Shown here one piece after another: positions 9,108 to 17,832 of a stretch of 64,000 nucleotides of DNA (positions within the stretch are counted from its first letter, which is position 1; every line of letters starts with the position of its first letter). A model generated the notes under the pieces. It made no database searches. It saw nothing but the letters and a program-made list of their open reading frames with translations, and was not told where the DNA came from. The stretch is from Cohnella candidum. GTDB taxonomy: Bacteria > Bacillota > Bacilli > Paenibacillales > Paenibacillaceae. The translations under genes were made by a program, and so were the position numbers. The stretch covers positions 2,267,001-2,331,000 of the forward strand of contig NZ_CP033433.1 of assembly GCF_003713065.1 (NCBI RefSeq), given 5' to 3'.

Positions 9108-9244
9108 AGATACTCCATCTCCCCACTTCTTGAATTCCTCGCATTTTCATCTTTATTATAATTATTTTAATTATGTTTTACAAGTAAATTAATTATTAAA
9201 CTTAAAAATATCATAATAATACTTATTAAATGCTTAAAACTTGC

Positions 9245-9270
9245 AAAAAACCCGATCACTGATCGGGTTT
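9245..9270. other. Strong hairpin between divergent genes
   Basis: AAACCCGATC (9248-9257), 3-base loop, GATCGGGTTT (9261-9270): a perfect 10-bp stem preceded by an A-run. On the minus strand this looks like a terminator, but no minus-strand gene lies upstream of it. It may block antisense transcription, act as a leader attenuator or be an operator. Confidence 0.55.
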
Positions 9271-9273
9271 CGC

Positions 9274-9303
9274 TTGTATCAGACGCTATAGAATAATTAT
9301 AAT
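9274..9303 (+). promoter_or_regulatory. Likely promoter of the DeoR gene
   Basis: TTGTAT (9274-9279), 18-base spacer, TATAAT (9298-9303), about 40 bp before the ATG. The rest of 9108-9245 is very AT-rich and probably holds the dehydrogenase promoter; I see no gene in it. Confidence 0.5.
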
Positions 9304-9341
9304 GATTAAGAAGTTGCGTAGAAGGCGGGTGGACATTCGGC

Positions 9342-10100
9342 ATGAATCAAGAGGAACGAATCAAAGCGATCGTGGACTATCTGAAGTTAAATGGGAAAAT
9401 AAGCATGGACGATATCTGTTCGATTTACAAGGTTTCCTACGACACGGCTAGGCGTGACCTCGTCAAAATGGAGACGGACGATCTGATCGTTCGGGTGCGA
9501 GGCGGTGCGATACTGCCCTCCATGACCAAGCAGATCAACAGCTACAAAGAGCGGTTGACCGATGCGGAAAACAAGCGTTCCATTGCGGTTGCCGCGACGT
9601 CGCTCATTCACGACGGGGATTACTTGCTTCTGGATACGGGAACCACGACTCAATACATCGCGGAATTTTTGACCACCGTAGATAATGTCATCGTGACCAA
9701 CTCCATCGACATCGCCGCCGTGCTTTGCGACAAACCGCAAACGAACATTCATCTGCTCGGCGGGGTATTGAACACTTGGCATCGATATGCTCACGGTCCT
9801 CGTACGATCGAAATGCTTCAGGATATCAAAGTGGACAAGCTTTTCCTCGGGACGTGCGGCATCTCGCCGGAAGGATTGTTCGCGCCCACGGAAGAAGAGG
9901 CCTACACCAAACGAGAAATGATCAAGAGGGCGAATCAGGTCATTCTCCTGGCGGATGGCGCCAAATTCGAAAAACAACTGTTCCACCGCGTGTGCCCGTT
10001 CGATGCCATCGACATTCTCATCACGGATGTCGAGCCTAAGGCTCCCTTCGGCAAAATTTTCGACGATTGCGAAATCCGAGTCATCGTGGCTTCAACTTGA
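9342..10100 (+). CDS. DeoR/GlpR family transcriptional regulator
   Basis: 252-residue DeoR-type regulator. N-terminal winged helix with the family signature SYDTARRDLVKMETDDLIVR and VRGGA (residues ~29-56), then the sugar-phosphate-binding domain with LLDTGTTTQYIAEFL, TNSIDIA, LLGG and FLGTCGISPEGLFA. Such proteins usually repress a sugar catabolic gene and are released by a phosphorylated sugar. The divergent IolW-like gene is the obvious candidate target, by position only. Its 3' end overlaps the convergent histidine kinase gene by 9 bases. Confidence 0.9.
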   Translation: MNQEERIKAIVDYLKLNGKISMDDICSIYKVSYDTARRDLVKMETDDLIVRVRGGAILPSMTKQINSYKERLTDAENKRSIAVAATSLIHDGDYLLLDTGTTTQYIAEFLTTVDNVIVTNSIDIAAVLCDKPQTNIHLLGGVLNTWHRYAHGPRTIEMLQDIKVDKLFLGTCGISPEGLFAPTEEEAYTKREMIKRANQVILLADGAKFEKQLFHRVCPFDAIDILITDVEPKAPFGKIFDDCEIRVIVAST

Positions 10101-11162
10101 AACATTTACCGGAATCCATCCCGTTAGGATCGCGCCTTCACTTGGGTCGTTGCCCGCGGCGAGCTCGCCGCCATGTTGACGGATGATTCGACGCGAGATG
10201 GCGAGCCCCAATCCGGCACCGCCCGTGTCACGGTTTCTCGATTGCTCCCCCCGATAAAGCGGCTCGAATACGTGTTCGAGTTCCTCCGCCGCAAAACCCG
10301 GTCCTGAATCGCGGATGGCAAAAAGGACTCGGTCCTCTTCCCGACGGCATTGAATGTGAATTCGGCCATAAACAGGCGTATGCCGCACGGCATTGTCCAA
10401 CAAATTGCTCAAAGCTCTCTCCAGCAAGTGAGCATCGGCTCGGATCAAGCACGCATCCTCCGCGTCACGGGTTACGACCGAGATCTGCTTCTGCTGGGAT
10501 TGCGGCTTCAAGGATTCGACCGCTTTTTGGACAATCTCGTTGAAGTCGCACGCGGCCTCGCGCAAAGCCGTTTCCGGGTACTCCATTTTCGTAAAGGTGA
10601 AAAGATCCTCAACCAGACGGTCCAACTGTGCCGCTTTTTCCTTACAAACCGCTGCATACTTCGCCATCTGTTCCGGTGTTCGCGCAATGCCTTGTTCGAG
10701 CCCGTCCAAATATCCTCGCAACGCGAAAAGCGGCGTCCGCAAATCATGCGCGACGGCCGCGATCATGAATCTTCTTTCCTCTTCCAATTCCGTCTGCTTC
10801 CGGTACGCGCTTTGAAGTCCATCCACCATCACCTCGAACCCGTCCCGAACTTCAGCGATCTCTCTGACGGCGGAGTCAGGCAAACGAACGTCCCAATCAC
10901 CCGTGGCAATCTGCCTTGCAGCTTGGCCCATGCCCTCCAGTGGTGCGAGAAGAAGCCGCCGCATCCAAATGCCCGCGATAATAAATGCCAATAACAGTCC
11001 CGAGGATGCCGTCATGAGGACCAAGGATGAACTCGGCCGCTCCTCTCCCAATCGCAACGAATGGGTCGTCAAAAGGTGTGCGGTCAGGTAACAAAGCCAA
11101 GGAAGCAGCAGAAAAAGCATTAAGCTGAGCATGAAATAGGTACGAACCCGAAGTTTCTTCAT
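10092..11162 (-). CDS. Membrane sensor histidine kinase (OmpR-pair type)
   Basis: 356 residues. Two N-terminal membrane helices (~10-30 and ~47-65) bracket only a short extracellular loop, so it probably senses in or near the membrane. A HAMP-like linker follows, then AHDLRTPLFALRGYL with the phospho-accepting His139, and ATPase boxes NLLDNAVRHTP (N box), RDSGPGF (G1) and GGAGLGLAIS (G2). It starts one base after the stop of the response regulator gene (TAAAATG), so the pair is translationally coupled. Signal unknown; the short loop recalls intramembrane-sensing kinases for cell-envelope stress, which is inference. Confidence 0.88.
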   Translation of the reverse strand: MKKLRVRTYFMLSLMLFLLLPWLCYLTAHLLTTHSLRLGEERPSSSLVLMTASSGLLLAFIIAGIWMRRLLLAPLEGMGQAARQIATGDWDVRLPDSAVREIAEVRDGFEVMVDGLQSAYRKQTELEEERRFMIAAVAHDLRTPLFALRGYLDGLEQGIARTPEQMAKYAAVCKEKAAQLDRLVEDLFTFTKMEYPETALREAACDFNEIVQKAVESLKPQSQQKQISVVTRDAEDACLIRADAHLLERALSNLLDNAVRHTPVYGRIHIQCRREEDRVLFAIRDSGPGFAAEELEHVFEPLYRGEQSRNRDTGGAGLGLAISRRIIRQHGGELAAGNDPSEGAILTGWIPVNVSS

Positions 11163-11163
11163 T

Positions 11164-11850
11164 TTACGCTCCCTCGAAGCGATAACCGACGCCCCATACG
11201 TTGGTCAAAAGCTGCGGTTTCTCAGGATCGATCTCGATCTTCTCCCGAAGCCGACTCAGGTGGACGCGAATCGTATGTTTGTCTCCGATGCCCTCCCAAA
11301 ACTTCGAGAGCAATTGCTCATAAGTGAACACCTGTCTCGGATGCTCCGCGAACAATCGAAGCAGTTCATACTCCTTGGGTGTCAGCGAGATGCTCATTCC
11401 GTCGACGAACACTTCTCTGGTGTACAAGTCCAATTGGAGGCGGCCATAATCCAGCATCTTCCCTCTGCCTGTCAGCGGCTGGCTTGTACGACGGAGAACC
11501 GCTTTGACGCGGGCCACGATTTCGCCGGGAGAAGCGGATTTGACGATATAATCGTCTCCGCCCAGCGTCAGTCCGCGAATCTTGTCCACATCCGCGCCGC
11601 GGGCACTCAGGAACAAAATCGGAACCTGGCTATCCTTCCGCACGCGCCGGCAAAAATCGAATCCGTTTTCTCCCGGCATCATGATGTCCAGAATGACGGC
11701 ATCAACCCTATTCGACTGAAATTCCGTCCATGCTTGCGCCGCATCATGGGCCAGAACGACCCGAAAACCATCATGCTCCAAAAAGTCTCTCAGCAGTTCG
11801 GCGATGCTCCTGTCGTCATCCACGACCAAAATCGTCCGTTTTTCGTCCAC
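11164..11850 (-). CDS. OmpR-family response regulator
   Basis: 228 residues. Receiver domain with acidic pocket DDD (11-13), phospho-acceptor D55 in LDIMMPG, and K104; then a winged-helix DNA-binding domain with SLTPKEYELLRLFAEHP and HTIRVHLSRLREKIE. It starts at GTG 11850, with AAGGTGG about 9 bases upstream. It is first in a two-gene operon with the kinase and divergent from the DJ-1-like gene at 12031, which may be a target. Confidence 0.9.
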   Translation of the reverse strand: MDEKRTILVVDDDRSIAELLRDFLEHDGFRVVLAHDAAQAWTEFQSNRVDAVILDIMMPGENGFDFCRRVRKDSQVPILFLSARGADVDKIRGLTLGGDDYIVKSASPGEIVARVKAVLRRTSQPLTGRGKMLDYGRLQLDLYTREVFVDGMSISLTPKEYELLRLFAEHPRQVFTYEQLLSKFWEGIGDKHTIRVHLSRLREKIEIDPEKPQLLTNVWGVGYRFEGA

Positions 11851-12030
11851 TCGATGTATCCACCTTAGCGCGTCCCGATTTTCCTTCAGTTTACCATCTT
11901 CGTCGGATCAACAGACGGTTTCCACGCAGATCGTAACCGTTTGTTTATCGTTTTGTGACATTTTTGCCGCTAAGTCCGAGAGATTTGCCTGCTATCCTTC
12001 ACATGACGAAAACAAAGGGGGGATATCGGA

Positions 12031-13035
12031 ATGCTGAACGTTCAAATCGTTTTGTTCGATGGGTTCGATCTGCTGGATGCCATTGCGCCTTACGAAGTAT
12101 TTTCGGCGGCCGGATTGTTCACGGATCGGAAGATGCAGGTGGAATTCGTGACGGCGGAAGGACCGAGGCAAGTAACGAGCGGAGTGAACGGCTTAAAGAT
12201 CGAAGCAACCGGTAAGCTGAACGGGGAGCAACCGGGGATTATTCTTGTTCCCGGAGCTGCCGGCGAATTGGAGGGCGACGGACCGGATGCGGTTCCTGCC
12301 CTTTTGGCGCGTGCCGCGAACTCGGAATTGGCAGGGGTGATTGAAAAGGGACTGGCCCGTGGGGATATCACCGTTTCGACGGTGTGCGGGGGCTCTCTTG
12401 TACTGGCGATGGCAGGACTCTTGGAAGGCAGGCCGGCGGTCACGAATCATTTGGGGATGGACTTACTCGGGGCAACAGGCGCCATACCCGTATCGGCTCG
12501 GGTCGTGGATGACGGCAACTTCGTTTCCGGCGGCGGCGTGACTTCAGGACTCGATGTCGCGATCCATCTGGTGGAACGCGAACTCGGCCCGCGCATCGCG
12601 CATGCCATTGAGCAGTTGTTCGAGTTCGAGCGAAGGGGAACGGTGTGGCGCAATACCGGAAACGCTCCGAGCAGTAGCGCGAAGGAAGCTCCGATGGTTG
12701 AGTCCACTTCAGATTTATCGAGGCATACTGCGCCGAATTCAATTTTCGACGGAGAATGGGACACAGTCATCGCCACCCCGGTAGGAAAATTGCAGGTGAA
12801 GCTGAACATCGCTACCGTTAAAGGAGTCATTCAAGGAACCGCGGCGCAAGGGGACGAGATCAGCGCGTTTATCGATCCTGAAATTAGCGGTGAAGTCCTG
12901 CGCTGGTCGCAGCAAATTACGAAGCCGCTGCGTTTGAACTTGAAATTCGAAGTGGTGGTCGATGGCGATGTAATGACGGGCTTCGCCAAAGCCGGCGTAC
13001 TGCCGGCCTCCAAATTAACGGGGAAACGGTTATAA
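12031..13035 (+). CDS. DJ-1/PfpI domain protein with extra C-terminal domain
   Basis: 334 residues. Residues 1-200 form a DJ-1/PfpI class I glutamine-amidotransferase-like domain: FDGFDLLDAIAPYEVFSAA at the start and the nucleophile elbow STVCGGSLVLAMAGLL with the reactive Cys, then TNH. This is the pattern of isonitrile-hydratase-like and AraC-associated DJ-1 proteins, but no AraC domain follows. Instead, after a linker (~205-235), about 100 residues have a beta-rich pattern (FDGEWDTVIATPVGKLQVKL to KAGVLPASKLTGKR) that I do not recognise. The ATG has GGGGGG 9-10 bases upstream. Probably co-transcribed with the DUF2306 gene 13 bases downstream. Confidence 0.82.
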   Translation: MLNVQIVLFDGFDLLDAIAPYEVFSAAGLFTDRKMQVEFVTAEGPRQVTSGVNGLKIEATGKLNGEQPGIILVPGAAGELEGDGPDAVPALLARAANSELAGVIEKGLARGDITVSTVCGGSLVLAMAGLLEGRPAVTNHLGMDLLGATGAIPVSARVVDDGNFVSGGGVTSGLDVAIHLVERELGPRIAHAIEQLFEFERRGTVWRNTGNAPSSSAKEAPMVESTSDLSRHTAPNSIFDGEWDTVIATPVGKLQVKLNIATVKGVIQGTAAQGDEISAFIDPEISGEVLRWSQQITKPLRLNLKFEVVVDGDVMTGFAKAGVLPASKLTGKRL

Positions 13036-13048
13036 CCGGAGGGAATGA

Positions 13049-13684
13049 ATGATGAGCAGACGTCAAATTTTCTACACGGTCGCATCCATCTGTGCCCTTT
13101 ACATCCTTTATGTTCTGGTCAGCAATTACGTACTGGATCCGCACGCTGAAGCGTTTCTCCGTCACAAAGCGAACCTCGTGCGGCCCGAACCGCGGTTCTG
13201 GCTGCAGGTCATGTACATTCATGTGGGGATGGCTTGCGTCGCGATGGCGACCGGATTCCTGAATCTGGTGACGGGCATTCATGCGCGATACCGCAAATTT
13301 CATCGCGTAAACGGCTATGTCTACGTATCGTCAGTACTCGTCGTCGTCATCACATCCGGTTACATGGCACCCTACGCGACGGGCGGTAAGATCGGCAGCA
13401 TGGGCTTCAACTTGTTAAATATGCTGTGGCTGGCCGCAACCACGACAGCAATCGTCCACATTTTAAGAAAACGGATTTCCCTGCACCGCAGATGGATGAT
13501 TCGAAGTTACGCGTTTTGCTTTACGAATCTGCTCATCCATCTGTTCACCTTCGTGTTTAACCGGATGATCGGTATCGAATATGGAACCGGTTATACGCTC
13601 GCCGTGTACGTTTCGATCGCACTGATCCTCATCGTTCCTGAAGTACTTTTTCGAACCGGGCCCCGCCTTATAGATAAGCGTTGA
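13049..13684 (+). CDS. DUF2306 family membrane protein
   Basis: 211 residues with six to seven membrane helices. Conserved His-rich features fit the DUF2306 family: YIHVGMACVAMATGFLNL, KFHRVNGYVYV and HRRWMIRSYAF, which resemble cytochrome-b561-like heme-ligand placements. Function unknown; redox membrane protein is a guess. GGAGGG lies 6 bases before the ATG. Its stop overlaps the start of the next gene (TTGA), so the three genes from 12031 to 14784 form one operon. Confidence 0.75.
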   Translation: MMSRRQIFYTVASICALYILYVLVSNYVLDPHAEAFLRHKANLVRPEPRFWLQVMYIHVGMACVAMATGFLNLVTGIHARYRKFHRVNGYVYVSSVLVVVITSGYMAPYATGGKIGSMGFNLLNMLWLAATTTAIVHILRKRISLHRRWMIRSYAFCFTNLLIHLFTFVFNRMIGIEYGTGYTLAVYVSIALILIVPEVLFRTGPRLIDKR

Positions 13685-14784
13685 ATACCGGACTACCAAA
13701 AGGGAAACCTGAATGGGCAACCAATTTTTACATAAGCAGGTGGTTATTCTTGTTCGGCGGGAAACCTGATATTAAAGCCGTGAATATCGAATTTTCGTGT
13801 ACGGAAATCGGAGGGCTCTGGGGCATCTATCTGCAGGAGACCGCGTCGAGCTGTTTCCTGACCTATTTCCTTCACCATCTTCAGGACGCGGAGATCATTC
13901 CGCTTGCGCAAGAGGCGTTGAAGCTTTCGCAACGACGAATCGAGAAAATCGAATCCCTGTTCCAATCGGAAAATTTTCCGATCCCGGCGGGTTTTTCGGA
14001 AAACGACGTGAACTTAACCGCGCCTCCCCTTTTCCTGGATACGTTCAGCTTAAGCTTTATCTACATGATGAATCGGCTTTCCATGATCAACTATTCGTTC
14101 GTCGCTTCCAACAACGTCAGGTTGGATGTGCTCGATTTTTTTAACGAGTGTCTGCACCAGAGCACCGAGATGTTCGGCAAAGCCGTGCGGATGATGTTGG
14201 AGAAAGGGATATACGACCGTCCGCCGAAAATGAACTACCCCCAAGAAGTCGAATATGTTCAGAAAGAGACCATCTTGAATGGATTCTTGGGCAAGCATCG
14301 CCCTCTAAACGCGATCGAACTTTCGGAAATCTTTTTCAATATCGAACGGAACTACTTTTCCGTGATTCTCATGCTGGGATTCGCGCAAGTTGTGGACGAC
14401 AAAGACTTGCGGGATTTGATCATCCGAGGCAAGAAAATCAGCGAGAAGCAAATCGAGCTGTTCAACACCCTGCTCATGGAGGAAGATTTACTCGGAACCG
14501 TGACCGTCAGCATGGAAGTGACAGCCTCCACCGCATCTCCATTCTCGGAAAAGCTCATCCTTTCTATGGTCCACATCTTGAACTCCGTGGACATCGTCTT
14601 GATCTCGCATGCTTTGTCCTTGGCGATGCGCGCCGATCTCGCCGCCCATTACACCAAAATCATCGCGGAAGTGATGGCCTACGGCAAATCCACGTTCGAT
14701 GCCGTGGTAGAACGGAGATGGCTGGAACAACCCCCGCTTGCGACGGATCGCAAGAAATTGTTGAACCGGCCGGAGCCGGGGTGA
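13681..14784 (+). CDS. DUF3231 family protein
   Basis: 367 residues with two related halves of helical pattern (EIGGLWGIYLQETASSCFLT; LNAIELSEIFFNIERNYFSV), as in DUF3231 proteins of spore-forming Bacilli, which are predicted to have a ferritin-like four-helix fold. Function unknown. The frame starts at TTG 13681 inside the previous stop codon with only a weak ribosome site, so translation probably depends on coupling. A bidirectional terminator follows. Confidence 0.72.
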   Translation: MNTGLPKGKPEWATNFYISRWLFLFGGKPDIKAVNIEFSCTEIGGLWGIYLQETASSCFLTYFLHHLQDAEIIPLAQEALKLSQRRIEKIESLFQSENFPIPAGFSENDVNLTAPPLFLDTFSLSFIYMMNRLSMINYSFVASNNVRLDVLDFFNECLHQSTEMFGKAVRMMLEKGIYDRPPKMNYPQEVEYVQKETILNGFLGKHRPLNAIELSEIFFNIERNYFSVILMLGFAQVVDDKDLRDLIIRGKKISEKQIELFNTLLMEEDLLGTVTVSMEVTASTASPFSEKLILSMVHILNSVDIVLISHALSLAMRADLAAHYTKIIAEVMAYGKSTFDAVVERRWLEQPPLATDRKKLLNRPEPG

Positions 14785-14810
14785 AGTTTAGAATACAAAA
14801 GACCCTGACT

Positions 14811-14839
14811 AAAAAGGCTGCCAAGACGGCAGCCTTTTT
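14811..14839. terminator. Bidirectional terminator between convergent genes
   Basis: AAAAAGGCTGCC, 5-base loop, GGCAGCCTTTTT. The symmetric A and T runs serve both the DUF3231 gene and the GH42 gene. Confidence 0.9.
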
Positions 14840-14849
14840 CCAACTTCTT

Positions 14850-16922
14850 CTATGAGTCAAGCTCCAAAACCAAGACATCGAACGGCTTCATGGCAACCGA
14901 ACCGTGCACTTCAGTCCCGGACAACAGGTCGCGTAAAGGCTTCCTGAATGTTAAAGTCTGAATGTCGTGCGCGTAATTGAGCAGGAAAGCAAACTTATTG
15001 CCGTTGCTATGGTGCTCGCGGATCGCAAGTTCAACCCCCTCCGGCAATTCTCCCCATTCGGATGCAGGCGACTGTAAGCCCAGCACCTTAATCAAGGCGC
15101 CCGCCGATTCTTCGGTGAAGACGCTCCCGTAATAGTAGGCGGTCCCCTCTCCCTGCCGGTTGCGGACTAACGCCGGCTTGCCCGCGTAATAGTCGGATGC
15201 GTAAACGGCCAAAATTTCCGCGCTTTCCGCCGTAACGCGCAGGATGTCGGCAAAACCGTCACCCGGCAGGGTTCCTGCTCCCGCCGCGTTCCACTTTACC
15301 TGAGGCGCTTGTTGGTAAGGTCCGATCAGCGTGAAATCCTCCACTTGGATTCCGCACATGCCGGAGAGCGGCCCGGGGAATGGCTGCATATAGCATTGGC
15401 CGGCAGCATCTTTGTATCCGCTCCGGCAGCCGAGCACAAGCGTGCCGCCGCCTTCGACATACCTTTTGAGCAGCGCGGCCGTTTCTTTCGGCATCACGGC
15501 GGGGTGAGGGTACACCAGCACGCGGTACTTGGCTAATTCCTCGATCGTAGTCGAGGCGCGGACGTATTTCGTATCCACCGGAATGTGACGGCGTTGCAGC
15601 GCTTTAAACCAGGCACTGACGCTCCTGCCGGTAAACGGTCCGTGCCACTTATCCAACTCGCCATCCCATTCGTTGTCGTAATCCTTCAGGATCGCAACTT
15701 CAGCCCGGAAGGTCGATCCAAGCCATTGCGCGCCGACGCGAGCCAGCTCCTCCCCGATGATTCCCGCTTCCGCTACGCGCCGATTCGGCTGATTATGGTA
15801 ATCATTGATGCCATGCCAGTAAATTTCGGTCCCCATCGCAGCCGTGCGCCAGCGGAAATAGAGAAGCATATCGGCCCCGTGAGCGATGGACTGATAGGTC
15901 CAGAGCCGCATTTGTCCCGGCTTCGGAGAAGGCATGTCCATCATGTTGACCCATCCCCCCGGACCGGACTGTTGTTCCATGACACAGAAGTTCGGCGAGA
16001 CATCGCGGGCAGCGCTGAGGTTCAGGCTCCATTTGCGGTCAAGCAGCGGACGCTCGCCTTTGTCGGGATAGATCGTGCTGAAATTCGGATACGAATCGTA
16101 CGAGAAAAAGTCCAGCGTTTCCTCCGTCATTTTATGGCTATCCAGGTGTCCGAACATCCCATTCGTCGTCACCCATTGACGAGGCGCCGCATCGCGCAGG
16201 ATGTCCGATTGAAGTTTGGCGAAAGCAATCGCGCTATCGGAGAAGAAACGTTTCTCATCCAATGCCTGATGAGGATTCGGAGAATCGCTGGGCGTCGGAC
16301 GTGTGAGATGAACCTGTGACCAATCCGTATACGTCTGATTCCAGAACACCGCGCCCCACGCCCGGTTCAGAACCTCCAGCGAACCGTATTTCTCCCGAAG
16401 CCACACGCGGAAAGCCGCATGGTCGGCATCGGAATAGAATACGTTCACCTCGCAATTCAACTCATTGTCGATCTGCCAGCCGACAACGGCCGGATGATCC
16501 TTGTAATGCTCGGCCATCCGCGTGACGATTCGCGCGGACAGCTCGCGATAGACCGGGGAGTTGTAATTGTAGTGACGGCGCTGGCCGTGCCGGTACAAGG
16601 TGCCGTCCTGCTTGGCGTTCAGCACTTCCGGATATTTGGAAGTCAACCAGGCGGGTGGTGTCGCGGTCGGCGTGCCCAGAATGACCTGAATGCCTTGCTC
16701 GCGGGCCAGATCGATCGCCCGGTCGAATAATCCGAACTCGAAACGCCCTTCCTCGGGTTCGAATATCGACCATGCGAACTCCGCCATGCGAACGATCGAG
16801 AAACCGAGCTCCCTCATGCGGCGGAAATCGTCCGCCCACAGCTCTTCCGGCCAATGCTCGGGGTAATAACACGCCCCCAGGCAAAACCGGTCCGTCTTCC
16901 AATCGCAATTCGCTTGTGCCAT
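14850..16922 (-). CDS. ganA: GH42 beta-galactosidase
   Basis: 690-residue glycoside hydrolase family 42 enzyme, which releases galactose from beta-galactosides such as galacto-oligosaccharides. N-terminal TIM barrel with LGACYYPEHWPEELW and RMAEFAWS; acid/base E154 in WQIDNELNCE and nucleophile E316 in CVMEQQSGPGGW; then the Rossmann-like trimerisation domain and a small beta domain. Full length, no signal peptide, so it is cytoplasmic and acts on imported oligosaccharides. It is last of four genes (binding protein, two permeases, GH42), the order of B. subtilis ganSPQA; no GH53 galactanase is present in the window. Symbol given by order and family. Confidence 0.88.
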   Translation of the reverse strand: MAQANCDWKTDRFCLGACYYPEHWPEELWADDFRRMRELGFSIVRMAEFAWSIFEPEEGRFEFGLFDRAIDLAREQGIQVILGTPTATPPAWLTSKYPEVLNAKQDGTLYRHGQRRHYNYNSPVYRELSARIVTRMAEHYKDHPAVVGWQIDNELNCEVNVFYSDADHAAFRVWLREKYGSLEVLNRAWGAVFWNQTYTDWSQVHLTRPTPSDSPNPHQALDEKRFFSDSAIAFAKLQSDILRDAAPRQWVTTNGMFGHLDSHKMTEETLDFFSYDSYPNFSTIYPDKGERPLLDRKWSLNLSAARDVSPNFCVMEQQSGPGGWVNMMDMPSPKPGQMRLWTYQSIAHGADMLLYFRWRTAAMGTEIYWHGINDYHNQPNRRVAEAGIIGEELARVGAQWLGSTFRAEVAILKDYDNEWDGELDKWHGPFTGRSVSAWFKALQRRHIPVDTKYVRASTTIEELAKYRVLVYPHPAVMPKETAALLKRYVEGGGTLVLGCRSGYKDAAGQCYMQPFPGPLSGMCGIQVEDFTLIGPYQQAPQVKWNAAGAGTLPGDGFADILRVTAESAEILAVYASDYYAGKPALVRNRQGEGTAYYYGSVFTEESAGALIKVLGLQSPASEWGELPEGVELAIREHHSNGNKFAFLLNYAHDIQTLTFRKPLRDLLSGTEVHGSVAMKPFDVLVLELDS

Positions 16923-16964
16923 TCTTTGTTCCTCCCTTTTCGATTTGGAGTGTTTTCTAAGCCA

Positions 16965-17816
16965 TCAACCCTTGACCGCACCGGACGTGATCCCCGCGAT
17001 GAACTGCCGTTGGAAAATCAGGAAGATGATCATCAGCGGCAGCACGGATACGAAAGAGCCGGCCATAATGATATGAAACGGTTCGCGGATACCGCCCGTG
17101 ATCGAATAGATAGCTACGGTAAGGGTGTACATGCCTTCGCTTTTCAACAGAATAAGAGGCCATAAAAAGTTATTCCAGCTGTTCATAAAGAAGATAATGC
17201 CGAGGCTGGCGAATGCCGGACGGATAATCGGCAGGACGATGCGGGTGAAAATCCCGAATTCCCCAAGACCGTCGATTCTTGCCGCCTCCATCAGTTCCTC
17301 CGGAAGCGATTCGATGAACTGCTTCATGAAGAAGATGCCGAACGCGTTCGCCATGCCCGGTATGATCAACCCCCAATGGGTGTCGATCCAGTGCAGCTTC
17401 TGGAATTCCACGTAGAGCGGAATCATCAGGACTTCTTGCGGGATCATCATGGAACCGAGCAGCAAAAGGAACAGCGGACCTTTGAACCGGAACGCGTATT
17501 TGGCGAACCCGAATCCGCCGAGCGCGCAGAAGAACAGGGATGCTGCCGTGCTCACGACCGCCACGTAGGCGCTGTTCAACAGATTGCGCGCGAAAGGCAT
17601 CGCCTCGAACAAGCCCTTGAAGTTTTCAAGGGTCGGCGACTTCGGGACAAGCGTAACCGGATGCGAAAAGATCTCGTCCATGGGCTTGAAAGCCGATACC
17701 GCCATCCACAGCATCGGAAAAATCATCAGGACGGCAAAGACGACGAGCGCCGCATACATCAGGGACGAGACGACTTGGTGCTTTCCCGAATGATGTTCTA
17801 CCAATCTGGCTTGCAT
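16965..17816 (-). CDS. Sugar ABC transporter permease, MalG type (GanQ-like)
   Basis: 283-residue inner-membrane permease with six helices. The EAA loop that contacts the ATPase is ELMEAARIDGLGEFGIFTRIVLP, and the C-terminus GITSGAVKG is typical of MalG-type subunits. It pairs with the MalF-type gene 16 bases upstream and feeds the adjacent GH42 enzyme. No ATPase gene lies in this operon, so a shared MsmX-type ATPase elsewhere is expected. GGAGG lies 9 bases before the ATG. Confidence 0.88.
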   Translation of the reverse strand: MQARLVEHHSGKHQVVSSLMYAALVVFAVLMIFPMLWMAVSAFKPMDEIFSHPVTLVPKSPTLENFKGLFEAMPFARNLLNSAYVAVVSTAASLFFCALGGFGFAKYAFRFKGPLFLLLLGSMMIPQEVLMIPLYVEFQKLHWIDTHWGLIIPGMANAFGIFFMKQFIESLPEELMEAARIDGLGEFGIFTRIVLPIIRPAFASLGIIFFMNSWNNFLWPLILLKSEGMYTLTVAIYSITGGIREPFHIIMAGSFVSVLPLMIIFLIFQRQFIAGITSGAVKG

Positions 17817-17832
17817 GCGCGGAAACCTCCTC

